From the NCBI GenBank assembly GCA_040007095.1, contig JBDTVS010000175.1, positions 1 to 22,040 on the forward strand: DNA of 22,040 nucleotides, in the 5' to 3' direction. Shown here piece by piece: positions 7,062 to 16,000 of this stretch (within the stretch, counting starts at the first letter, position 1; each line of letters begins with the position of its first letter). The stretch is from JBDTVS01 sp040007095 (GTDB lineage Bacteria; Acidobacteriota; Vicinamibacteria; Vicinamibacterales; CAVVIG01). The position numbers were made by a program, and so were the translations under genes. The notes under the pieces are model-generated. The model was given only the letters and a program-made list of their open reading frames with translations, was not told where the DNA came from and did not search any database.

Positions 7062-10000
7062 ATGCTTCGAGACGAACTGACCCAGTTGCTGGCGCCGCTC
7101 GGCGCCCTTCGCACGCCCGATGCCGTCGCCGCCATGCTGCGATCGCTCGGACACGGCCAGGCGATCGCCGGCCAGACCGGCCTTCAGACGTCGCTCGCGC
7201 AAGCCGCGTCGGCGGTCGATCGCCTCCAGGGACTGGACGACGCGTCGCTCGACAGCTGGGACGGGATCGCCCGTGCGATCCAGGCCGCCGCGGACGCGTT
7301 CGCCGCCGTCAAGGGTGTCGAGCGCGCGGTCACCGATCCGGCCCTCGCGCCTCGCGTGAAGGATCTCGGCCAGCAGATCGTCACTCGTCTGATCACGCTC
7401 TATCTGCGCGCGCGATGGCCGCACGTGCACAGCGCCGCCTCGGCGCTCAGCGTCATTGCCCCCGCGGAGACCGTCGAGCCGCATCCGCTGGTTGTCGCGA
7501 GCAATCGCATCACCCGGATGCCGTGGACGGAGGATGAGCTGCACCTCGATCGCCTCGGCGATCTCGTCAGCCGGCCGTGGCAGACGCTGCGCGACTTCTA
7601 TCTGCCCAACGGGCTGACGAACGTGGCGGACGCACACGCCGCAGCGGACCGGCTGTTTCCGCTGCTTGGCATGGTCGCTGAGTCGTTCGGACTCCGATGG
7701 TTCAGCGACCTGGAGTCGCTCGATCCACCGCCTCCGCCTCCCGCCGAGGACGACCTGACGATCGTCGATTTCCCGGGCGGCTCCGATTCTGGCGAGGACG
7801 GCACCACGTCGGCGCCATCAGCCGTCGACCGGACCGCGTATTTCAGCCGCCGGCGCCCACGGTTCGTCGTCCTGGTGCCGGGGGCGGACGGCAGCGCGCG
7901 GTTCGGTCTGTCGTTCGTCGTGTCCTCGGCCGGGCACGACGGCGGCATCGCTGGCGTGATCGCCAGGGTCGCCGGGTCGCTGTCGTTCAGCGAGACGCGC
8001 GACGGGTGGCAGATCACCGCCACCATCGCCGGCGACGTGCCCGCGTTCGTGTTCGGACCGAATGGGCTCGCGCTGGCCCCTTCGTCCGCTCCGCCGGCGG
8101 GCGCAACCGGGCGTATTGCCCTGTCGCGGGTGACGACCGGCGTTCCAGCCTTCGTGATCGGAAGCACGATCGGCACCCGGCTCGAACTCGGTAACGTGCG
8201 CGTCGGTCTCGACTACGCGTTGACGCCTTCCCGCCGCGCGATCGGCCTCGCACTCGACGTCGATCAGGCCAGGCTCGTGATCGCGCCCGGCGACGGCGAC
8301 GGGTTGCTCCGCAAGGTGCTGCCGTCGGAAGGCGTGCAGCTTGCCTGCGACGTCGGCCTCACGCTGTCGAGCGATCGCGGTTTCGACATCGGCGTCAGCG
8401 TGAAGGATGCCGCGCTGTCCGGCACCACGCCCGTCGGCCGATCGATTGGCCCGGTGCGGATCGAGTCGTTGACACGCGAGTTCCGTCCGGTGACGACCGA
8501 CAAGGGCACCGGCCTGGCCATCGGCGTCGGCGTGCGGCTGTCGTTGAATCTCGGTCCGGTCGCGCTGACGCTGGACGGACCAGGCGTCGGCGCCGACGTG
8601 TTGTGGAGCCTGAAGGATCCGGCCAGGACGCCGAACTTCGGTGTGGTGCACGTGGACGCCCTCGGTCTTCGCGCACCGACCGGCGTGGCGCTCGCCGTTG
8701 GCGGCGCGCTCGTGCAAGGCGCGGGTGCGCTTCAATACGACGCGACCCGTCAGCAGTACGGGGGCGCGCTCGCGCTGGTCGTCCGCGACAAGTTTGCGCT
8801 CGACATCGCCGGCCTGCTCACCACGCGCATGCCGGACGGGAGCGACGGCTACTCGCTGCTGCTGATTGGCGCGCTTCGGTTCCCGCCGATCCCGATCGGC
8901 TTCGGCTTCTCGCTCGACGAACTCGGCGCGATCGTCGGCATCAACCGCACCACAGACGTCGACGCGTTGACCGGCGCGCTGGCAGCCGGCGACCTCGAAG
9001 CGGTGCTCTTTCCGCGGAATCCGACGGCGCTCGCGACCGTCCCCGATGCCCTCGGCAAGCTGTTCCCGCCGAAGCCGGACGCGCACATCGTTGGCATCCT
9101 CGCCGGCTTCACCTGGGGGCCTGCATCGCTGGCGCGGATCGAGCTCGCCGTCGTCTACGACACGTCAGCGCCGGAGCGCCTGATCGCGATCGGCCGTCTC
9201 TCGATCGAGCGGCCGCAGATCGTGCTCCACGTCCTCGCGCTCGGCGTTCTCGACTTCGATCGCGGCGAGCTCGACCTGCAGGCGCGGCTGGTCGACTCGA
9301 GAATTCTCGGCGGCGATCTTTCGGGCGACGCCGCGCTGATGGCGCGCTGGGGCGACCATCCGGACCTGGTCTTCTCCGTCGGCGGCTTCCATCCCGCATA
9401 CACGCCGCCGACCGATTTCACCCGCCGCTTCGCGCCGCTGCGCCGCGTGACCTTTCGCGCGCACACCGACGAGCGTGTGCTCCGGCTCGGACTGCAGGCC
9501 TACCTGGCGGTCACCTCCAGCACCGTGCAGATGGGCGCGCGGGTCGATTTCGGCGTCACCGTCAGCGCGTTCTCGATCGACGGCATGGCGTCATTCGACG
9601 CGCTGATCGAGTGGGATCCCGCGCTCTACATCGATGTGATGGTGCGCGGCAGCGTCGCGCTGAAAATCGGCGGCAGCACGCTGCTCGGCGCCAGCGTGGC
9701 GGCGCAGCTGATTGGTCCGGGCGACTGGTACGTGACGGGACACGCCACGGTCAGCGTCCTGTGGTGGGACGTCCACGTGGGCTTCACGATTGGCGACAAG
9801 CCGGCACGTCCCGAGCGGCCCGCCATCGACGGCGCGTCGCAGGTTGCGGCGGCGCTGGCCGATCCACGCAGCTGGGGGACGCAGGTCACGACCAACGGGA
9901 TCGTCTCGGTGCGCCGGGCGGGCGCACCCGGCGGCGGCCTGCTGTTCCATCCACTCGACGCGCTCACCGTACGACAGCAGGTGGCGCCGCTTGGCGTGGC

Positions 10001-10364
10001 GGTCGATCGCATCGACGCGGGACCGCTCGTGGCGCCGCGAACCTTCGACGTGACCGTCAAGGTCGGCGGCGTGGCGGCCAACACCGAGCCGATCAGCGAC
10101 GCGTTCGCGCGCGCGAAATACGTCGTCATGAGCGACGCGGACAAGCTGTCGGCGCCATCGTTCGAACAGATGCGGTCCGGCGTGCGCGTGAGCCTCGACG
10201 CGGTGGCCGCGTCCGCTCCGCCGGTTGCCGCCGACTGGACCTACGAACCGTTTCTGCTGACCGAACAGGGATTGCGATCGGCAACGCCGGCCACGTTGGT
10301 GTCGGATGCTGCGCTCCCGACGCCGGAATTCGCAGCGAGCGTCGCAATGGGAGAGCTATCGTGA
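7062..10364 (+). CDS. Large beta-rich DUF6603-like protein
   Basis: The 1100-aa protein has no signal peptide or membrane helix. Residues 1-215 are helical. A linker with six consecutive prolines (222-227) flanked by acidic residues follows. From about 265 to 915 the sequence is a long series of short alternating hydrophobic strands rich in G, D and V. Landmarks I associate with DUF6603 proteins are GINRTTDVDALTGAL (about 626-641), LGVLDFDRGELDLQARLVDS (about 727-747), SVGGFHPAYTPP (about 771-783) and TSSTVQMGARVDFG. A C-terminal region follows with LLFHPLDALTVRQQVAPLGV and VMSDADKLSAPSFEQM. Start ATG 7062 lies 2 nt after the previous stop, which suggests translational coupling. Function is unknown; the fold looks structural rather than enzymatic. 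The DUF6603 assignment is from memory of the family and not from a search. Confidence 0.75.
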   Translation: MLRDELTQLLAPLGALRTPDAVAAMLRSLGHGQAIAGQTGLQTSLAQAASAVDRLQGLDDASLDSWDGIARAIQAAADAFAAVKGVERAVTDPALAPRVKDLGQQIVTRLITLYLRARWPHVHSAASALSVIAPAETVEPHPLVVASNRITRMPWTEDELHLDRLGDLVSRPWQTLRDFYLPNGLTNVADAHAAADRLFPLLGMVAESFGLRWFSDLESLDPPPPPPAEDDLTIVDFPGGSDSGEDGTTSAPSAVDRTAYFSRRRPRFVVLVPGADGSARFGLSFVVSSAGHDGGIAGVIARVAGSLSFSETRDGWQITATIAGDVPAFVFGPNGLALAPSSAPPAGATGRIALSRVTTGVPAFVIGSTIGTRLELGNVRVGLDYALTPSRRAIGLALDVDQARLVIAPGDGDGLLRKVLPSEGVQLACDVGLTLSSDRGFDIGVSVKDAALSGTTPVGRSIGPVRIESLTREFRPVTTDKGTGLAIGVGVRLSLNLGPVALTLDGPGVGADVLWSLKDPARTPNFGVVHVDALGLRAPTGVALAVGGALVQGAGALQYDATRQQYGGALALVVRDKFALDIAGLLTTRMPDGSDGYSLLLIGALRFPPIPIGFGFSLDELGAIVGINRTTDVDALTGALAAGDLEAVLFPRNPTALATVPDALGKLFPPKPDAHIVGILAGFTWGPASLARIELAVVYDTSAPERLIAIGRLSIERPQIVLHVLALGVLDFDRGELDLQARLVDSRILGGDLSGDAALMARWGDHPDLVFSVGGFHPAYTPPTDFTRRFAPLRRVTFRAHTDERVLRLGLQAYLAVTSSTVQMGARVDFGVTVSAFSIDGMASFDALIEWDPALYIDVMVRGSVALKIGGSTLLGASVAAQLIGPGDWYVTGHATVSVLWWDVHVGFTIGDKPARPERPAIDGASQVAAALADPRSWGTQVTTNGIVSVRRAGAPGGGLLFHPLDALTVRQQVAPLGVAVDRIDAGPLVAPRTFDVTVKVGGVAANTEPISDAFARAKYVVMSDADKLSAPSFEQMRSGVRVSLDAVAASAPPVAADWTYEPFLLTEQGLRSATPATLVSDAALPTPEFAASVAMGELS

Positions 10365-13072
10365 GCACGACAATCGCATTCACCCCGTGGGCGCGCGTCG
10401 GGATCGGCGCCGCGATCACCGCGCCCCTGGGCGCCCTTCGCGCCCAGTTCCCGATCGAGGTCCAGGTCGGAGGCACGATCGCCGCCGCCGCCGCACCGAT
10501 CGTCGACGCTCCGCCGCTCGTCGCGCAGACGCTCGGACCTGGCGACGTGCTCGGTATCGACGCACGCGTCGTCACACGCACCGATCCCGGTCCCTACGCG
10601 CAAGGCGTGCCGGCGCACTCGCTTGTGTCGATCGAGTTCTCGCGCGCCGACTTCCCGTGGCTGTTCTCGCCGCTCGCGCCCGACGCGCAGCAGCGCCTTC
10701 AGCCGTGGATCACGCTGGTCGTCGTGCCGCGCCGTCCCGGCATCACACTGCGGTCCCGCGACACCGGCCTCCAGGTGCTCGCCGTCGACTCCCCGAGCGA
10801 GCTGCCCGATCTCGCCGAAGCCTGGGCCTGGGCGCACGCGCAAACGATCGGCGCGCCGCCTGCGGCCGCCGGCCCGAGCGGCGACGGGACCGGCCTGTCG
10901 CGGCTCGTGTCGCCGCGACGCCTGGAGCGCGCGACCGCCTATTACGCGTGCCTGGTGCCGACGTTCAACGTCGGCCGACAGGTGGGTCTCGATTCGACCG
11001 TGGAACCGGCGGGTCCGCTGGGCCCTGCATGGACCGGTTCCATCGCGGTGCCCTTCGAGCTCCCGGTGTACTTCGCGTGGAGCTTCGCGACCGGAGAAGC
11101 GGGTGACTTCCACGATCTCGTGGCGAAGCTGCGCGCGCAGCCGCTGCCATCCGATGCGGGTTGGCGGCCGGTCACGATCGCGTTCCCTTCGTCGCCGGCG
11201 CCCGCCGGGTTCCAAGCCTTCACGGCGCCGCTCGAAGGCGTGCTGCGGAACCTGACCGACCCGCCGCCGGCGAGTGATTCGACTGCAGCGGCGTCGGTTG
11301 CACAGGAATTGCGGCGTGTCACCGGGCTGTTGCGGGCCGTCGCGCCGCCGCGCTACGCGCAGGCGCAGGCGGTCGCCGGCGCTCCATGGCTGGACGATCT
11401 CAATGCGAGCCCGGTTGCCCGCATTGCGGCTGCAACCGGCGCGCGCGTCGTGCAGGCACGGCAGGAAGCGTTGATGGCGGAGGCCTGGACGCAAGCTGGC
11501 GACCTGCAGCGTGCCAACCAGCAGCGGCATCAGGCGGACGCAGCGCTCGCCGTCGGCAACGCGCTGATGCGCCGCCACCTGCGTGTGATGTCGACCAACC
11601 ATCTGCTTCAGTTGGTCGCGCCGACGGGACTGCCGACAACCGGCGGATTAGCTGCCGCCGCGTTCATCGCGGGTGTCCCCGCGACCACGTTGAACGGCAC
11701 GTTCCGGCGGCTTCAGCGACGAACCGGATCGCTGGCCCGCCGCTCGGCGCCGGCCGCGTCGGGCTCCGGAATCAGCATGCTGGGCCTTCCGTCCGCCACC
11801 GGCCTGAGCGCGATGGGCCTGATCGATCGGGTTCGTTTCGGGATGACGAGGCCGGAGCTATTTCCGACAAGGGCTACCGTTGTCCCGTTCCCCGAAGGCG
11901 ACGCGATGCCGCCCGGCCGTACCAGTGCGCACGCGTCGTATACCTGGCGCGGCCTGCTGCCGGCGCACCTGCCGACCCGGCCGCGGCCGTCGACAATCAC
12001 CCGCTTCACCTCCGTCTTCGGCGCCGCCGTGCCGTGGACGCTGGACGATACGACGCAGTTCGACGCCGACGCCGATCCGATCGCGCTCTTCGTCCGCCGG
12101 CAGACCGCGATCAACTTCGCGGCTGCCGCGCTCGCCGTGCAGCACTATCTGCACGACACGATGATGCCGCGCGCCGGCGCGATGCCCTTCATCCACCACG
12201 TGACGCCCGGCGACCCAGACGCCGCACGGGCGCAGCTGCTGGACGCGTTGAGCCCGGCGCGCGCGTTGAACGCGCGCGTGGCCGGCGCGGTGTCTGGCAA
12301 TCGGTCGGCGCCGCGCGCGTTCAGCCCACGAGCCGATGCGGTTCTGTCCGATCCGCTGCCCGGTCCGGCGGGCTTTGGCGCCTTGCGATACGACCCGATG
12401 TTTCCGCACGGGATGTACAGCGCACTCGCCGACGTCGCACCCGACCTGTTCCTGGTCGGCGCCGATCGGATGACTGACAACACCGTCAGCCTGGTGCGGA
12501 CCAACGCCCGTTTCATCGAAGCGTACCTGGCGGGTCTGAATCACGAGATGGGCCGCGAGCTGCTGTGGCGCGGCTTCCCGAGCGATGGGCGCGGTACCTG
12601 CTTCCGCCGGTTCTGGGATAGCGACAACTACCCATCGCTGTCGGCCTGGCGAGGCGCGCTCGGCACCAACGTGTCCGCGCCCGACTGGCTCGTCCTGCTC
12701 GTGCGCGGCGAGATCGTGCGCCGGTTCCCGCAGGCGGACGTGTTCGCGCAGCGCGGCGCGCTCGATGCGAGCAGCACGCAGTTCGTGCCGTCCGCCGAGC
12801 CTCGCCGCCTTCCGCTCTTTCGCGTCACGCTGCGCGACGATCTGCTGTGCGTCGGCTTCGATCTGACCCGTGCGCAGGCGTTCGACTACTTCTTCGGTAT
12901 CGAAGAGCAAATCACGGCTCCGCGCTTTGCCGCACCGGCCACACCTGGCGGCTCGTACGTGAAGCTGTCGGAACTGCCGCTCCGTGCCGGAGCCCACGCC
13001 GGCGACGTCGCCGCCGCGACGCTGCGTCGTCCGGTCCGAGTCCTGATCGATCCTCATGTGCTGGTGCCGTAA
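10361..13072 (+). CDS. Giant uncharacterised operon protein (903 aa), 'LNHEMGRELLWR' type
   Basis: GTG at 10361 overlaps the previous stop in a GTGA arrangement, with GGGAGAG 6 nt upstream. The product has no signal peptide, membrane helix or nucleotide-binding motif. Notable segments are SLVSIEFSRADFPWLFSPLA followed by LQPWITLVVVPRR near the N-terminus. A middle region rich in A and R follows, with helical heptad-like stretches (residues about 330-470). The C-terminal third has a dense cluster of bulky and charged residues, RFIEAYLAGLNHEMGRELLW then RGFPSDGRGTCFRRFWD (about 717-753). That cluster looks like the conserved core. I have seen similar strings in unnamed large proteins of diverse bacteria but know of no assigned function. 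Position between the DUF6603-like gene and the 1584-aa gene, with overlaps on both sides, implies fixed co-production. Confidence 0.75.
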   Translation: MSTTIAFTPWARVGIGAAITAPLGALRAQFPIEVQVGGTIAAAAAPIVDAPPLVAQTLGPGDVLGIDARVVTRTDPGPYAQGVPAHSLVSIEFSRADFPWLFSPLAPDAQQRLQPWITLVVVPRRPGITLRSRDTGLQVLAVDSPSELPDLAEAWAWAHAQTIGAPPAAAGPSGDGTGLSRLVSPRRLERATAYYACLVPTFNVGRQVGLDSTVEPAGPLGPAWTGSIAVPFELPVYFAWSFATGEAGDFHDLVAKLRAQPLPSDAGWRPVTIAFPSSPAPAGFQAFTAPLEGVLRNLTDPPPASDSTAAASVAQELRRVTGLLRAVAPPRYAQAQAVAGAPWLDDLNASPVARIAAATGARVVQARQEALMAEAWTQAGDLQRANQQRHQADAALAVGNALMRRHLRVMSTNHLLQLVAPTGLPTTGGLAAAAFIAGVPATTLNGTFRRLQRRTGSLARRSAPAASGSGISMLGLPSATGLSAMGLIDRVRFGMTRPELFPTRATVVPFPEGDAMPPGRTSAHASYTWRGLLPAHLPTRPRPSTITRFTSVFGAAVPWTLDDTTQFDADADPIALFVRRQTAINFAAAALAVQHYLHDTMMPRAGAMPFIHHVTPGDPDAARAQLLDALSPARALNARVAGAVSGNRSAPRAFSPRADAVLSDPLPGPAGFGALRYDPMFPHGMYSALADVAPDLFLVGADRMTDNTVSLVRTNARFIEAYLAGLNHEMGRELLWRGFPSDGRGTCFRRFWDSDNYPSLSAWRGALGTNVSAPDWLVLLVRGEIVRRFPQADVFAQRGALDASSTQFVPSAEPRRLPLFRVTLRDDLLCVGFDLTRAQAFDYFFGIEEQITAPRFAAPATPGGSYVKLSELPLRAGAHAGDVAAATLRRPVRVLIDPHVLVP

Positions 13073-16000
13073 TGCCGAATATCGACGTTAGATCTGCGCT
13101 GATCGATACCAAGCTGCCGGTCGCGCTGTTCCCGGTGCGACTCGAGACGCGTTTCGTGCAGACGCCGGACGCGGCGCAACTGCTCGTTCGCATCTATCCC
13201 GACGAGCTGCACATCGATCGGAGCGGCCCCGCGCCCGCCCGCGCCCGGTTGTTGCCGGATGCATTCATGGCGCTCGGCTACGCGAACCAGCCGGCTGCTG
13301 CTCCTGTCACGCCCGGCGGCGCGCTGTTTGCCGTCCGCGGCGCCCCGATTCAGGAGGACCCGACGGTGGCGCCGGATCCGGCGGCCGTGTCGCACGATCC
13401 CTGGGACGCCGGTTCACGCTGGCTCTCCGATTTCTCCGACGCGGAGCAGCGCGGTCTGGCGATTCGCGTCCCGATCGACGCCGCGACGCTGCAGCAGGGC
13501 CTGTCCCATCTCGTCGTCGTCGGCGTACGAAATGGCGACGCGGCGCAGAAAGTGGCCGACCTCTTCGCGTCGCACCAGCAGAGTGACGGCTTCGGCGTCG
13601 TGCCCGCCGGCACTCCGACCAACAACACCGTCGACGCGCCATCGGGATGGGCGTCGGAGACGACGGCGGGGGACGTGCCGATCGTGGACGACGGCAGCGA
13701 TGGGTGCGCGGCGGAGCTGGCGCTGGGACTGCCTGGCGGAACGATCGCGTCCGCGCCGCACGGCAACGTGCGCCAGCTCGATGGGCCGCGCCGGATGAAC
13801 ACCCTCCTCTGGCGCGCGACGTGGGGGTACTTCCTCGGGCACATGATGGCGGCGGTCGACACCCACGCACCGCTGCTCGGCGCCGACACGCTGGCGTGGA
13901 TTCGCGCGCATTTCATCAACTTCGTGCGCGCCGACGGGCCGCTGCCTGCCGTCCGCGTCGGCCGGCAGCCGTACGGTCTGCTGCCGGTCACGTCGCTCGA
14001 CGGCTGGCCCGCCGGCGATCGGACGGAGCGACTCGCCAGCCTGCTGCGCAGCCTGCGCGATCGATTGTTCCGTCCCGCGGCCGCCGGACTTCCTCACCTG
14101 ACGCCCGGTCAGCCCGATCTCGATCGCGCGGTCGGCGATCTGCTGGCGCAGCAGCCCCATGCATGGCGCTACAAAGGCCGGAACCTGTTCGGCGCGCAGT
14201 ATGCGAGGACGTTGTTCGGGTTGATGCGGTGGCCGCCGCTGCCGGCGGCAAGCACGCCCACCCTGCCCTTCTTCCCGGACGAGACGGATCCGCCGCAGGG
14301 CGAGATTGACGACGGCGTCGACGCCAGCGACATCGCGTGGGGCCTCGCCGGGCGAGGCGGTGTTCCACCGCAGCTGCCGCTGACAGGCGATCCGGGCGTC
14401 TTGAATCAGCTGTTCCACGACAGCGAGATCGCGGCGAGCGCGCTGCTCCGCGATGTGTTGGCCGACCTCGGAACGTCGTGGCGGCCGCGGCTCGGGCGTG
14501 GTCTCTTCGTCGACGCCGTGTTCCCGGTTCAGAAGCTCTCCGCCGGCGGCAGCTATCTGGCCGCGCTGACGACTGACACGAAGACGTTTCTCTCCATGCG
14601 CGACGAAAAGCCGCCGACGCTGCTCGATCGGTTGGCGCGGCATGCAGTCCTGCTCGAGGGCTCCGCGGCTGTCGGAGCGTTCACCTCGGTCGATACCGAT
14701 CTGTTCAACGTCACCCCGCCGCCTGGCGCGCCGATGCGGATCAACATCTGGTCTACGGACCTGGGCGAGATGACCGTCTCGGAGATCGCCGGCCGTGCCG
14801 GCGATCTCAGAGACGTCCGCGATGCGCTGTCTGAGCTGGCGGCGCTGCCGCCGGACGAGCTCGAACGGTTGCTCATCGGCACGCTCGACCTCTGCTCGTA
14901 TCGGCTCGACGCGTGGATCACGTCGCTGGCTCAAAAGCGTCTCACCGAACGCCGGCAGACGGCGCCATCGGGACTCTACGTCGGCGCCTACGGATGGGTG
15001 ACCAACCTCAAACCTCAGGCGTTGAATCCACCGGCGCCCGACGAGCACATCCTTGCGCCATCGCTCGATCACGCCGTGACCGCGGCGATCCTGCGCGCGG
15101 CCTATCAGACGCATCGCGCGACCGGCGACGGCGCGATGGCCGTCGACCTTTCGTCGGCACGCGTGCGGAACGCGCTCTGGCTGCTCGATGGCGTCCGGCA
15201 GGGGCAGCCGCTCGGCGCGCTCCTCGGGTACCGCTTCGAGCGCGGACTGCAGGAGCCTGCGGCTCCCGATCGTCTCCTTGGTGGGTATATTGCGCCGTTC
15301 CGGCAGCTTGCCCCGCTCGCCGGCGATTTGCTTGCCTCGGGCGTCGCCGAGTCGGTGGCGGTGCACGACGTGGTCGACGGCTTCGCGCTCGCCCGCGTAT
15401 TCCAGGACAACCGCGACAAGGGCACACCCCTGCCGTTCGGCGCGACGGCGACGGTCGAGGCGCGGGTGCGCATCGATCGCGTGGTCGACGACTTCGCCGC
15501 GATCGTGTCGAAGATCGATCAATCCGTCGAGTCCGAGTACATGCTCGCGATCGCCAAGGACGGCCGGCTTGCGTTCTGCTGGCACACCGAGAGTGGCATG
15601 ACGTGGGGGACGCCGTCGTTCAACATCTCCTACAGCACGCAGACGGTGCCGTTTGGACGATGGGTCCATCTGGCGGCGGTTCGCGACCGCGAGACTGTCA
15701 GCTGTTACATCGATGGCGTCGGGGCGGGATCCGCAGTGGTGGCCGATGCGGCCCGCTTCCGCGCCAGCCTATCGAAGTTGCCGGTGCGAATCGGAATCCA
15801 ACAGCCGGGCTTCCGGTCATTCGTGGGCCGCGTTCGTGACGTGCGGCTCTGGAGCGTCGCGAGCACGCCGGACGACATTCGCCGGCTCGCCGCCGGACCA
15901 TTGAGCGCCCGATCGGCGGGGCTGGCGGCATGCTGGAGCTTCGGCGAGGGCACGGGAACGTCAATCGGCGATCGATCGCCGTACCGGCGGGCGGGAACGA

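Noticed and set aside
8603..10360. Long upstream extension of the 903-aa gene into the DUF6603-like gene
   Set aside because: The extension is arginine-rich shadow of the preceding gene. GTG 10361 has a ribosome binding site and a GTGA overlap.
13414..15669. 751-codon open frame on the minus strand opposite the 1584-aa gene
   Set aside because: Low-complexity arginine-rich shadow. The plus strand carries the LamG and other ordered motifs, and start and stop fit the operon overlaps.
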